The notes below the pieces were generated by a model. The model did no database searches. It saw only the letters and a program-made list of their open reading frames with translations, and was not told where the DNA came from. A stretch of 64,000 nt of DNA from Lysinibacillus fusiformis (GTDB taxonomy: Bacteria; Bacillota; Bacilli; Bacillales_A; Planococcaceae), in assembly GCF_016925635.1 (NCBI RefSeq), contig NZ_CP070490.1, forward strand, positions 1,364,001 through 1,428,000. Direction: 5' to 3'. The position numbers and the translations under genes are program-made. Below, one piece after another: positions 7,936 to 16,648 of this stretch (position 1 is the stretch's first letter; each line of letters opens with the position of its first letter).

Positions 7936-8553
7936 ATGTGTTTGAATAACTCAATGTGTGGCTGTTCAGGTAACCGTCATGGTAACGGGGAGTGTACTGC
8001 ACTGGGACCTTTTGTTGCAATTGACGCTGCATGTATTACTCCACCAGTAGCTACTGGTTCTATTATCCCATTCTCATCAGGAATAACTCCTGTTGCTTTA
8101 GTGTCTCTTGCTACTGGTTTAGTTGGTACTGTAAGTCTTGTTGGATTTGGTACATCTGTTCCAGGGGTTGCTCTTGCTGGCGTTAATATCGATTTAACAT
8201 CTAGTCTTGCTACAGAAGCATTTACTGTTCCACGTCCAGGTACAATTACATCTATTTCTGCTACAATCTCAGCAACTGCTGCTTTAACTCTAACTGGAAC
8301 AGCGACTGTCAGAGCACAAATTTACCGTGCAGTTTCAGGAAGCAACGTTTTCAGCCCAACTGGAGCATTTGTTGATTTAGCACCAGCTTTACCATTATTA
8401 GCATTAGCTGTAGGTACGATTGCAAGTGGTAGTGCAAACGTTTCAGTACCTGTAAGTACCGGTGATCGTTTACTAATGGTATTCTCTATGACTACTACAG
8501 GAGTTGCTGCTACACTTGCTGGTAACGCAAGTGCTGGTATTACTATCGTATAA
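7936..8553 (+). CDS. exosporium BclB-type C-terminal domain protein lacking collagen repeats
   Basis: From about residue 40 to the end (205) the protein matches the BclB C-terminal domain in order: GSIIPFSSG, LVGTVSLVGFG, a DLTSSLATEAFTVPRPGTIT stretch, SATISATAALTLTGTATV, a LAPALP loop and a closing STGDRLLMVFSMTTTG then ASAGITIV. In BclB proteins this domain caps a collagen-like Gly-X-Thr stalk that forms exosporium filaments. Here the stalk is absent and is replaced by a short Cys-rich head (CLNNSMCGCSGNRHGNGEC). Start chosen at 7936, eight bases after AGGGGGTG; the frame from 7903 has no such site. Confidence 0.85.
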   Translation: MCLNNSMCGCSGNRHGNGECTALGPFVAIDAACITPPVATGSIIPFSSGITPVALVSLATGLVGTVSLVGFGTSVPGVALAGVNIDLTSSLATEAFTVPRPGTITSISATISATAALTLTGTATVRAQIYRAVSGSNVFSPTGAFVDLAPALPLLALAVGTIASGSANVSVPVSTGDRLLMVFSMTTTGVAATLAGNASAGITIV

Positions 8554-8574
8554 AATAAACTTAAATAAAAAATG

Positions 8575-8616
8575 AAAACAAGTGATTTCCTCATTAGCAG
8601 AAATCACTTGTTTTTT
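8575..8616. terminator. bidirectional terminator
   Basis: AAAACAAGTGATTTC pairs with GAAATCACTTGTTTT around a 10-base loop, with A and T runs on both sides. It separates the converging BclB-like and DinB genes. Confidence 0.85.
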
Positions 8617-8632
8617 CATAAAACATCCATAT

Positions 8633-9145
8633 TTATTTAACCAAAGCATTCTGAATGTGTGCCAAATGATGCTTGCCATGCCATGCATAAAGGCCAATTG
8701 CATGCTCAAGAGTCGTCAGGCCTGAATCAGGATGATTAAAGGCTCTTTGTAATTGTTCATCCGATAAACTTGACAGTAAATAAACCCAACGTTCATGTAA
8801 GCTTTCAATCAAATTAAATGAAATTGCTACTGGCATTTCAGAATCTGGTAGCTGTGCCCATTCTGCCTCATTGTATGGCTTAATGGTTGGTACATCCTCT
8901 GTTAACGCTAGCTTAAAACGGATATAGCTATTCATATGACTATCAGCAATATGATGGACTAGCTGTGTCACGGTCCAGCCATTTTCACGGTAAGATTTTG
9001 CTAAGTCTTGCTCGCTTGCACCACTTAATGCCTCTGCAAGTTGTTTTGGTAACAAACGGATTTCATTAATCCACTCTAGTACTTGTTGTGAATTCATTTC
9101 TTTAGGAAATTGGAATTGTCCAATAGGATAACGTAAATCTCTCAT
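8633..9145 (-). CDS. DinB-fold metal-dependent transferase/hydrolase (YfiT/BstA-like)
   Basis: A 170-residue four-helix-bundle protein of the DinB/YfiT class. The metal-binding histidines are visible in QLVHHIADSH (about residues 61-70) and in AWHGKHHLAHI (about 154-164). The opening RDLRYPIGQF is typical of the YfiT branch, whose members are bacillithiol S-transferases or putative Zn-dependent hydrolases. Start at 9145, eight bases after GGAGG. It stands alone between terminators, so the substrate cannot be told from context. Confidence 0.85.
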   Translation of the reverse strand: MRDLRYPIGQFQFPKEMNSQQVLEWINEIRLLPKQLAEALSGASEQDLAKSYRENGWTVTQLVHHIADSHMNSYIRFKLALTEDVPTIKPYNEAEWAQLPDSEMPVAISFNLIESLHERWVYLLSSLSDEQLQRAFNHPDSGLTTLEHAIGLYAWHGKHHLAHIQNALVK

Positions 9146-9370
9146 ATTGCTGACCTCCATTTTACTTTTTATATTACCAATTTAATATTTTTCTTGCTAC
9201 AACCATGCACTGTAATTATCTATGTTCAATAGCTTTTCGTATTTTTATATACTTTCTGAATGGCGACTTCAGCATCTTGTGCATTTCAGAGAATATGAAA
9301 GCAATACACAATGTAAGCTTACATACGCACAACATACACCTCCTTTCCCAATACATATTCAAACAATCAA

Positions 9371-9415
9371 AAACCCTTATTTTATAATTTTAAATACTTA
9401 CAAAATAAGGGTTTA
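9371..9415 (-). terminator. terminator of the small lipoprotein gene
   Basis: AAACCCTTATTTTGT-type stem with its complement 9372-9386, followed by T residues on the minus strand. The 225 bp to its left (9146-9370) hold only short frames without ribosome sites. Confidence 0.75.
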
Positions 9416-9418
9416 CTA

Positions 9419-9898
9419 TTATTCCTGGATATCGTATATCAACGTATCAAAGTATTTTTCATTTGTATATAGTAGAATAGCCCATTCACCAGACTGAGGA
9501 ATTTTCACATGAGAAGGTGTATGTGCATCTGCTCCATTAACAGGTCCTCCAAGTCCTATGCTCCAACCATCCACTAAAATCGGTTGTATGACTTTAGAGT
9601 CTCTATGGTATCCAATAACCGTTAATTCTGTATCTCGTACTTTATCTATTCCCCATAGATGCCACATCCATTTTTGTATGCTTAAACTTGGCATATCTGC
9701 GCCAATGACACCCGATTTATCAGCATTACCAATAATGCCTCTTTCACCAAATTTCTCTGCCTTATGCTCCCAATCAACTAATGCAAAATCATTTTCTTGT
9801 ACAAAATTAGGTAGATCCTCTGGCATTGTAACATTTGCTTTATCTGTACAACCCACTAAAAATAATAGCAATATACATAAAAATACAACTCGTTTCAT
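9419..9898 (-). CDS. small secreted lipoprotein of unknown function
   Basis: A 159-residue protein with a clear lipoprotein signal: MKR, hydrophobic stretch, then lipobox LVGC with Cys17. The mature part has many Trp and Gly residues (KWMWHLWGIDK, GWSIGLGGPVNGADAHTPSH) and a predicted beta-rich end (GEWAILLYTNEKYFDTLIYDI). This resembles DUF4871-type proteins of Bacillus, but I am not certain. It would be tethered on the outer face of the cytoplasmic membrane. GGGGGATGTT precedes the ATG. Confidence 0.7.
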   Translation of the reverse strand: MKRVVFLCILLLFLVGCTDKANVTMPEDLPNFVQENDFALVDWEHKAEKFGERGIIGNADKSGVIGADMPSLSIQKWMWHLWGIDKVRDTELTVIGYHRDSKVIQPILVDGWSIGLGGPVNGADAHTPSHVKIPQSGEWAILLYTNEKYFDTLIYDIQE

Positions 9899-9970
9899 AA
9901 CATCCCCCTTTCTTATGAAACGTTTGTTATAACCATATTGTTACAGATAATTCTGTAAATTATGGAACTA

Positions 9971-10618
9971 TCATTTTATCGTACTCTTTACAATAGAAAC
10001 TAATGACTTTAATGGATGGAGAATTTTAATCGCCGTGTGATCTTCAAATCGTTGTGCTGCATCCACCATCGATAGCTGGGCTACAGATAGAAATTTTTGC
10101 TCAGCTGATAAAGTATGTACAGTTCTTAAAATAGTCTCATCATAGGCTTCCTTTTTTCCCTGTATAATAAGCTCAAATGTATGGTCAATAATTTTTGCCT
10201 CTACATCTACTGATATTCCTCGTTGCTTAGCATATTGGTGAAGTCTTGCCATCGTTCCTTCAACAGTCGCTGGATTTGAGAAAAGAATTATTTGAGGCTG
10301 TTGCTTACTACATATACTTTCAAAATAGGGCTCATCAATCTTTATAATAGGGATCAGGGGATTAGAAAAAGTTTCTCCTTCTAATAAGGCAATGTAATTT
10401 GTACACGTTATTAAAATGGCATCCACATCACAGTTAATTATCCATTCAATTTGCTCCTTAACTTTACGTGCTAAACCATCACTACCTTTAGAGACGTGCT
10501 GTATAAAGCCAGGGTCTACAAAATGGAGTATCTCTATGTCTTCAGCGCTTTGAAAAGCGTGCTCTATGTATTCTATATTGGAATAATGAGCATGCAAGCA
10601 GCCAAGCTTTTTTCTCAA
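9971..10618 (-). CDS. Asp/Glu racemase superfamily protein
   Basis: A 215-residue protein with the two-domain aspartate/glutamate racemase layout. The first catalytic-type cysteine is in ILITCTNYIALL (about residue 72). The position of the second cysteine near residue 180 reads AQLSMVDAA, so it is Ser, and the enzyme may not be a two-base racemase. Start is TTG at 10618 with AGGAGGAG seven bases upstream. The GNAT gene ends 11 bases before it, so they form an operon. The substrate is unknown; arylmalonate decarboxylase and hydantoin racemase are relatives. Confidence 0.72.
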   Translation of the reverse strand: MRKKLGCLHAHYSNIEYIEHAFQSAEDIEILHFVDPGFIQHVSKGSDGLARKVKEQIEWIINCDVDAILITCTNYIALLEGETFSNPLIPIIKIDEPYFESICSKQQPQIILFSNPATVEGTMARLHQYAKQRGISVDVEAKIIDHTFELIIQGKKEAYDETILRTVHTLSAEQKFLSVAQLSMVDAAQRFEDHTAIKILHPLKSLVSIVKSTIK

Positions 10619-10629
10619 TTAAACTCCTC

Positions 10630-11106
10630 CTAATTGGAAAGTTTCTTTTCCATTGTTGCTATTACTAGAGAGTTACCATTACAATTCTTCACCATTTCCT
10701 CTTTCGTTACAACATAATCTAATGAACGATATAACTCAATATTACGCGGAACACTCATACGTACTTTGCACTGACTAATTGTTATCCCCTTCGATAGTGC
10801 ATTTTGTTCAAGCCAAGAAATTAGTGCCTTAGCTAAACCTTGTCCTTGTCTTTCTGGGATAACTGAAAGTCTAAAAAAATAAATCCCCTTTGTACTGAGT
10901 TTAAACCTTACCATGGCAACTGGCTGTTTATTGATATAGCCAATAAACGCTTGTTCACTTTGCTCCATTGCCTGCTCAATAGAATACACCGTTTCACTTA
11001 GTGCACTGGATGGTGGAGTAGCTTTTTCATATTCTTGAAACGCCTGTAGCATCAACTGATGTATTACTGGGGCATCCTTGCACTCTGCTAACACAATTTC
11101 CATCAT
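10630..11106 (-). CDS. GNAT family N-acetyltransferase
   Basis: A 158-residue single-domain acetyltransferase. The acetyl-CoA site is the segment RLSVIPERQGQGLAKALI (about residues 79-96), with the RxxGxG/A pyrophosphate loop as RQGQGLA. The N-terminal strand-helix (ECKDAPVIHQLMLQAF) and C-terminal strand (SLDYVVTKEEM) complete the fold. It is the first gene of a two-gene unit with the racemase-like protein. Acceptor unknown. Confidence 0.85.
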   Translation of the reverse strand: MMEIVLAECKDAPVIHQLMLQAFQEYEKATPPSSALSETVYSIEQAMEQSEQAFIGYINKQPVAMVRFKLSTKGIYFFRLSVIPERQGQGLAKALISWLEQNALSKGITISQCKVRMSVPRNIELYRSLDYVVTKEEMVKNCNGNSLVIATMEKKLSN

Positions 11107-11151
11107 AAAGCACCCCTAATCGTTTTTTATTCATAATAATGTATATTAAAA

Positions 11152-11182
11152 CAAAAAGAAACCGTATTATTTCTAATACGGC
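11152..11182 (-). terminator. terminator of the BCCT transporter gene
   Basis: CCGTATTA/TAATACGG stem around TTTC, followed on the minus strand by TTTCTTTTTG. Located just after the transporter stop codon. Confidence 0.8.
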
Positions 11183-11185
11183 CTA

Positions 11186-12757
11186 CTACTTAGTATGTTT
11201 GTCTTTTATTTTTGCTTCCTTTTCAATATGCTTTCTCGCTATTTTCAAACGTTGGATATCCTTTTTCTTAAGAGGAATAATCTCTTCCTTCATCATCTTA
11301 ATATACGAAATCATTAATAAAAGTAAAACTACTGTAAAAGGTAATGCAGCGATTAACGAGGCCGTTTGTAATGCTTCAAGACCCCCTGTGTACAATAAAA
11401 CGCCTGAAATAGCTGCCATTAAAACACCCCATACTAACTTTGATAAAATTGTGGGATTTAAAGAACCTCTGGACGTCATGCTAGCCATAATAAATGTAGC
11501 TGAATCAGCAGAAGTGATTAAGAAAGTAAAAATTAACATTATGCCTATAACTGGGGCTAACAGTGATAATGGCAAATGTTCAAGCATTTGAAAAAGTGCA
11601 ATTGTAACATCATTACTAACCGCTTCAGCTATATGTGCATTTTCATGTAAATCAAACCACATGGCAGTACCACCAAAGACTGCAATCCAAAAACAGGCAA
11701 TAAGGGGTGGGATAATTAAAACCCCTATAATAAATTCTCGAATCGTTCTACCTCTAGATACACGAGCTATAAATGATCCTACAAACGGAGACCAAGCAAT
11801 AGCCCAAGCCCAATAAAAAATAGTCCAATCTTTTACCCAAGTTCCCCCCACATATGGCTGCATTCGAAGGCTATACTGAATAAAATTTGAAATATAATCC
11901 CCTACCGCTAATGTAAAAGTTTCTAGAATGAATACTGTAGGGCCTGTTATAAATACAAAAAGCAACAGAACAATAGCAAGGCCCATATTAACATTACTTA
12001 AAATACGAATCCCTTTTTGAAGACCTGTCGTAGAAGAAAACATATAGCCTACAAACATAATGGCAATAATAGATATTTGTATAACAAATGTATTTGGCAA
12101 GCCAAAGACAAATTTCAATCCCCCATTTGTTTGTAGAACTCCGAGGCCAATAGACGTGGCTACACCCATAACTGTAGCAATAACTGCCAGAATATCAATC
12201 GTATTTTTGACTATACGATTAGAACCAGTGACTGGCTCTAAAGCTGTAGAGATTAATAAATTTCGTTTTTTATTAAATTGTACATAGGCCATGACCAATC
12301 CCATAATAGTATACACTGACCATTGGCTTATACCCCAATGAAAGAATGAATAGCCCATGGCAAGTCTTGCAGCATCTGTTGTTAAAGGTTCCGTAGAGCT
12401 AAAAGGTGGTGAAAAATAATGACTCATTGGCTCAGCTACTCCCCAGAAGACCAAACCGACACCAAGTCCAGCTGAAAAGAGCATGGAAATCCAAGTTAGA
12501 AAACTAAACTCAGGGCGACCATCTTCCGATCCAAGGCGAATGGTACCATATTTGCTAATGGCCAAGCCAAATAAAAAAATAACGATAATAAAGACTGACA
12601 TTAAATAAAACCAGCCAAAATAATCCGTTGTCATATGAAATACGCTGTTTGCTACGTTCTTAAATTTTTCTGGTATCGTTGCTCCGATAATAACTAAGAG
12701 AGAAATTGCTCCACTAGAAATAAGAAATACTGGGTTTTTTAAAATTTTATTTTGCAT
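11186..12757 (-). CDS. opuD: BCCT family glycine betaine/choline-type transporter (OpuD-like)
   Basis: A 523-residue sodium-coupled compatible-solute carrier with about twelve membrane segments. Family signatures are present: GLGVGLVFWGVAEPMSHY (TM region 2), the Gly-rich segment ATSIGLGVLQTNGGL, and the tryptophan motif FYWAWAIAWSPFVGSF followed by SRGRTIREF. The C-terminal tail is charged (KKDIQRLKIARKHIEKEAK) as expected for osmosensing members. Size and signatures fit OpuD, but BCCT carriers for choline or carnitine cannot be excluded. It stands alone with its own terminator. GGAGGCGCTGT precedes the ATG. Confidence 0.82.
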   Translation of the reverse strand: MQNKILKNPVFLISSGAISLLVIIGATIPEKFKNVANSVFHMTTDYFGWFYLMSVFIIVIFLFGLAISKYGTIRLGSEDGRPEFSFLTWISMLFSAGLGVGLVFWGVAEPMSHYFSPPFSSTEPLTTDAARLAMGYSFFHWGISQWSVYTIMGLVMAYVQFNKKRNLLISTALEPVTGSNRIVKNTIDILAVIATVMGVATSIGLGVLQTNGGLKFVFGLPNTFVIQISIIAIMFVGYMFSSTTGLQKGIRILSNVNMGLAIVLLLFVFITGPTVFILETFTLAVGDYISNFIQYSLRMQPYVGGTWVKDWTIFYWAWAIAWSPFVGSFIARVSRGRTIREFIIGVLIIPPLIACFWIAVFGGTAMWFDLHENAHIAEAVSNDVTIALFQMLEHLPLSLLAPVIGIMLIFTFLITSADSATFIMASMTSRGSLNPTILSKLVWGVLMAAISGVLLYTGGLEALQTASLIAALPFTVVLLLLMISYIKMMKEEIIPLKKKDIQRLKIARKHIEKEAKIKDKHTK

Positions 12758-12835
12758 ACAGCGCCTCCATTTATCCCAGACAGATGACCAAATTTCCTTT
12801 ATTATGCGTACAATTCAACTATTTTATTAATAAAT

Positions 12836-12872
12836 AAAAAAGAAACCACATTATCAAAAGACAATGCGGTTT
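12836..12872 (-). terminator. terminator of the siderophore uptake operon
   Basis: AAACCGCATTGTC region pairs with TAATGTGGTTT, followed on the minus strand by CTTTTTT, just beyond the esterase stop codon. Confidence 0.8.
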
Positions 12873-12877
12873 ACCTA

Positions 12878-13648
12878 TTATTGTGATGTATGCATAAAAC
12901 GTATTGCCCTACTCATAACAGTTGGTACGATCGAAGCATGATTTTCGTTTAAAGCCTCATAAAAATCAACATTCATTATTTTTTCTAACACTGTCGCCAT
13001 TTGTCGCGCATCATCCACCATAAAGGTTTCAAATTCACCTGCGCTCATAAACAATGTTTCGTTCATATCTTGATGCTCGTTCAGAAATACTGACGCACAT
13101 TGCACTAGTTCATGTTCATTCCACCAAATGGAAGGACTAATAGCTAGGTAGCGTTGGAAGCTGGATTGATGATGAAATAGTTGCCAAAGTGCAAAATAAC
13201 CTCCTAAGGAGTGTCCAAATAAAGCTTGTTGTGCTTTATTTACTGGATATTGTGCCTCAATCGTTGGCTTTAGCTCTTCTTCTATAAAGCCACTAAAATC
13301 TACTGCTCCTCCAAGCTTTTCATGACCTTTTCCTTTAAATCGTGCTGGATAAGTATATGTCTCTGCCGGCGCTGTAAAATCATAAAATCTTCTTTCACGC
13401 ATATCATCGCCATGACCAATTCCAACAACGATAGCCGGAAGGACACCTGTTTTTGGTGCATTACGACTTTGTAGACGTACCGCTTCCTTTACAAGATTAA
13501 AATAAGATGAGCCATCAAGTACATACAAAACAGGGAAGCCATCTTGTGGTGCTTCCTCCTCTGGCACATAGATATTAATTGTGTACGTATAATTCGTCAA
13601 TTTTGAAGTCATTTGTTGTGTAACGTAATCTACTTTAGCTGTATTCAT
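12878..13648 (-). CDS. siderophore esterase (Fes/BesA/IroE type alpha/beta hydrolase)
   Basis: A 256-residue alpha/beta hydrolase of the esterase-D/enterochelin esterase type. The nucleophile elbow is GHSLGG (about residues 144-149), preceded by FIEEELKPTIEAQYPV; the segment ISPSIWWNEHEL follows, and a late His (ENHAS, about 238) would complete the triad. There is no signal peptide, so it acts inside the cell. It overlaps the ATPase stop by four bases (ATGA) and ends the uptake operon, so it most likely cleaves an imported trilactone siderophore such as bacillibactin to release iron. Confidence 0.82.
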   Translation of the reverse strand: MNTAKVDYVTQQMTSKLTNYTYTINIYVPEEEAPQDGFPVLYVLDGSSYFNLVKEAVRLQSRNAPKTGVLPAIVVGIGHGDDMRERRFYDFTAPAETYTYPARFKGKGHEKLGGAVDFSGFIEEELKPTIEAQYPVNKAQQALFGHSLGGYFALWQLFHHQSSFQRYLAISPSIWWNEHELVQCASVFLNEHQDMNETLFMSAGEFETFMVDDARQMATVLEKIMNVDFYEALNENHASIVPTVMSRAIRFMHTSQ

Positions 13649-14445
13649 TTAATATCCTCCTTCAAAATGTCGTAGCCATAGCATACAGGTGTATTTGTTA
13701 CAGGATCTTCCATAATACGTGCATCAATATTAAATACTTTACGCATCACATCAGCACTTAAAATTTCCTGTGGAGTGCCAGTTTGCATAATAATACCCTT
13801 ACGCATTGCAATAAGATGATCTGAATATCGGGCAGCATGGTTAATATCATGTAAAACCATCACTATTGTACAGTTGTGCTGCTCATTTAAACTTTTCACA
13901 ATATCCAATACTTCTAGCTGATGTGCCATATCTAAATAAGTAGTAGGTTCATCCAACAGCAAAATATTTGTTTCTTGCGCTAAGGCCATAGCTAGCCAAA
14001 CACGCTGACGCTGACCTCCTGAAAGCTGTGCAAGCTCCCTATTTCGGTATTCCATTGTATTGGTAACCGTTAACGCCCATTCAATCATTTCCTCATCCTT
14101 ATTCGTTAAACGATTGACATTGTTTCGATGTGGGTAGCGGCCATACGCAATTAACTCCTCCACTTTCAATTGACCAGGAGCAACAGGTGTTTGAGATAAT
14201 ATTGCTAGCTTCTTGGCAATATCTTTCGTCGATAAATTTTGCATATTTTGCTCCTGCAAATAAACCGTACCTTGTTGTTTTTTTAAAATACGTCCTATTG
14301 TTTTAAGGAGAGTAGACTTACCACAACCATTCGGGCCAATGATTGTAGTCACTTTACCCTCTTCTATCGCTAAATTTAACCCTTCAAAGACACGTACCTG
14401 CTCATAACCAGAAGCCAAGTTTTCCATTCTAAATGCAGTTTGCAC
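13645..14445 (-). CDS. iron-siderophore ABC transporter ATP-binding protein (FecE/YusV type)
   Basis: A 266-residue ABC ATPase. Walker A is GPNGCGKST (about 38-46), the signature is LSGGQRQR (about 142-149), Walker B is ILLLDEPTTYLD, and the switch His is in VLHDINHAARY. It powers the two FecCD permeases upstream. GTG start at 14445 with AGGAGG seven bases before. It starts 11 bases after the permease and overlaps the esterase by four bases, so it is part of one operon. Confidence 0.93.
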   Translation of the reverse strand: MQTAFRMENLASGYEQVRVFEGLNLAIEEGKVTTIIGPNGCGKSTLLKTIGRILKKQQGTVYLQEQNMQNLSTKDIAKKLAILSQTPVAPGQLKVEELIAYGRYPHRNNVNRLTNKDEEMIEWALTVTNTMEYRNRELAQLSGGQRQRVWLAMALAQETNILLLDEPTTYLDMAHQLEVLDIVKSLNEQHNCTIVMVLHDINHAARYSDHLIAMRKGIIMQTGTPQEILSADVMRKVFNIDARIMEDPVTNTPVCYGYDILKEDIK

Positions 14446-14456
14446 ACCATTTCCTC

Positions 14457-15488
14457 CTATGCCTTAGATTTCACCAGTAAATACAAGAAATATGGAATCC
14501 CAATAATTGAAACGACAATTCCTACAGCCAGTTCCGATGGTGCAAAAACGGTTTTACCAATAAAATCAGCTAAAATTAACAGACCGGCACCAATTAACGC
14601 ACTCACTGGCATAACATAACGGTGCTGAATACCAACAAGTTGCTTGGCAATGTGTGGGGCCATTAAACCTATGAAGCCAATACTCCCTGATACAGACACA
14701 CAAGCACTGACAAGACCTACACTGGCTAATAACAGCTTCATTTTCTCCTTTTCAACCGCTATTCCTAAACTCGTGATGCTATCCTCTTCAAGCTGAAAAT
14801 AATCGAGTAAATACGATTTTCTATGCACGTATATTCCTAAGATCAAGAGCCAAGGAAGCATCGTAAGCGCAAAGATCCAATTAGCATTATAAATAGAACC
14901 TGCCATCCAAATGGCCGCTGATTCAAAATCTTGTGCACTCATTTTTAAGGATAGAAACAAAGACAAAGCTCCAAATCCACTATTGATAGCAATACCTGTT
15001 AAGATTAATCGCTGCATATCCAGATGACCATTTTTTAAAGCAAATGAAAAAATCAAGACAGCTGCAATCGTTCCACCGATAAAACCGAATAATGGCATCA
15101 TTAAAATTGACAGCCAGCTGCTCATATCAGCACTCACTAACTTTAATTGAAAGAAGAACATGAATATGACGACTGCTGCACCAGCCCCTGCATTAATCCC
15201 TAAAATACCTGGATCTGCTAGTCCATTACGTGTAATACCTTGTAATACAACTCCCGCCATACCTAAGCCAATGCCCACAAGTCCAGCAATGACAATCCGA
15301 GGTAAACGAAATTCAAAAATAACAAGATCAAACTTTGAATTTGACTCAATCCGCAATAATGTTTTGATGACATCCATTACAGACATATCAAAAACACCAT
15401 TTGTAATATGTAAATAACTCGCAACTAAAATCAATAAAACAAGCATCGACATGGTTAAAAAGAATACACTTGAGGTTTTTTTACGCAC
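14457..15488 (-). CDS. FecCD family iron-siderophore permease
   Basis: A 343-residue permease with about nine or ten membrane helices and the FecCD/BtuC signatures: RLPRIVIAGLVGIGLGMAG near the start, then the coupling region GSIGFIGLMAPHIAKQLVG (about 270-288). The GTG at 15488 has GGAGG eight bases upstream, and its frame overlaps the end of the first permease by eight bases. It forms the second half of a heterodimeric pore. The specific siderophore is inferred from the neighbours only. Confidence 0.93.
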   Translation of the reverse strand: MRKKTSSVFFLTMSMLVLLILVASYLHITNGVFDMSVMDVIKTLLRIESNSKFDLVIFEFRLPRIVIAGLVGIGLGMAGVVLQGITRNGLADPGILGINAGAGAAVVIFMFFFQLKLVSADMSSWLSILMMPLFGFIGGTIAAVLIFSFALKNGHLDMQRLILTGIAINSGFGALSLFLSLKMSAQDFESAAIWMAGSIYNANWIFALTMLPWLLILGIYVHRKSYLLDYFQLEEDSITSLGIAVEKEKMKLLLASVGLVSACVSVSGSIGFIGLMAPHIAKQLVGIQHRYVMPVSALIGAGLLILADFIGKTVFAPSELAVGIVVSIIGIPYFLYLLVKSKA

Positions 15489-16488
15489 GTTTTTCACCTC
15501 CGTGCTTACGAACTAAATATAAGAAGAATGGTACACCGACCAATGCGGTTAAGACACCAATTGGCGTTTCAAATGGATAATTGACAACGCGACTCAGGAC
15601 ATCACAAAGCGCTAAGAAGAAGGCACCGATGACAGCTGCACAAGGAATAATATAACGATAATCAACACCAACAAGGAAGCGTGTAATATGTGGTATGACT
15701 AACCCTACAAAGGCAATTTTTCCTACAAGTGCAACCGCTGTCCCTGTCAAACATACAACAGCTAGCATGCTAATAATTCGCACCGCTTTTGTTTTTTGTC
15801 CAAGTCCCATGGCAATATCTTCACCTAGCGAAGTAATGGTAATCGCTTTTGCAGATAGTAAAGCCAAGATCAATCCAGTTAGACCAAATGGAATCGAAAG
15901 GATAAGCATATCCATATCCACCATATGTACCTTTGTGTTATACCAAGCACTTACTGTTTGCGATACTTGGAAATACATCGCAATCGCAGTAGCAATACTA
16001 CTTAAAAATGTACCAATGACGGTTCCAATTATGGCTAGCCTTACTGGTGATAAGCCATTGCGGATTAACGAGCCAAAACCAAAGACAATTCCTGCCCCTA
16101 ATGCCGAGCCTAGCATCGATAATAAAATCATTTGATAATTAGGAAGCCCTGGGAAAAACACAATGGCTAATGTGATGACAAATGCAGAGCCATCATTGAC
16201 ACCCATTAATGAAGGGGAGGCTAAATAATTTCGTGTAATCCCCTGCATGACTGCACCAGCTACTGCTAAAAATGCTCCAACTAGCAATACTGCGGCAACT
16301 CTTGGAATACGGCCTGTCCGTATAATTTGATGATCAACATTGGACGGATCAAATGCTGTCATCGACTGCCACACTGTAAGGGCACTAATATCTTTTGTTC
16401 CATACATAACAGAAATAAGTGCCACAAGGGCAATAAGGAAAGGAGATACCGCTAATATTGAAAATGACACTATGTTTGTTTTTTTCAA
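15481..16488 (-). CDS. FecCD family iron-siderophore permease
   Basis: A 335-residue permease, first of the pair. Signatures: GRIPRVAAVLLVGAFLAVAG (about 59-78), VGKIAFVGLVIPHITRFLVG (about 262-281), with nine to ten hydrophobic segments. The start is TTG at 16488, with AAGGTG six bases upstream. It lies 160 bp after the binding-protein gene, with a hairpin in between, so transcription into it is probably reduced relative to the binding protein. Confidence 0.92.
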   Translation of the reverse strand: MKKTNIVSFSILAVSPFLIALVALISVMYGTKDISALTVWQSMTAFDPSNVDHQIIRTGRIPRVAAVLLVGAFLAVAGAVMQGITRNYLASPSLMGVNDGSAFVITLAIVFFPGLPNYQMILLSMLGSALGAGIVFGFGSLIRNGLSPVRLAIIGTVIGTFLSSIATAIAMYFQVSQTVSAWYNTKVHMVDMDMLILSIPFGLTGLILALLSAKAITITSLGEDIAMGLGQKTKAVRIISMLAVVCLTGTAVALVGKIAFVGLVIPHITRFLVGVDYRYIIPCAAVIGAFFLALCDVLSRVVNYPFETPIGVLTALVGVPFFLYLVRKHGGEKRA

Positions 16489-16592
16489 CTTTCACACCTT
16501 TTTCTTTATCCATTTCGTGGCACACAATATCAAACACTTAAGTGTATACCCTTTTAAAAACAACTGCTTGCAATGAAAAATACGGTATCTTA

Positions 16593-16643
16593 CAAAAGGC
16601 CGGTAATAGCCCGGTGATACCACCAAATCTACTACCAGCCTGT
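16593..16643 (-). terminator. attenuating hairpin after the siderophore-binding protein gene
   Basis: GGCTGGTAGTAG pairs with CTATTACCGGCC (one G-U and a small mismatch), followed by TTTTG on the minus strand. A leaky terminator here would give more binding protein than permease, a common arrangement in ABC importers. Confidence 0.7.
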
Positions 16644-16648
16644 TTATA

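Noticed and set aside
9205-9497. Two overlapping plus-strand frames of 60 and 91 codons
   Set aside because: No ribosome site, AT-rich random composition, and overlap with the terminator and end of the lipoprotein gene.
10630-12757. A resistance island around the GNAT and BCCT genes
   Set aside because: Separate terminators and different roles; nothing links them beyond proximity.
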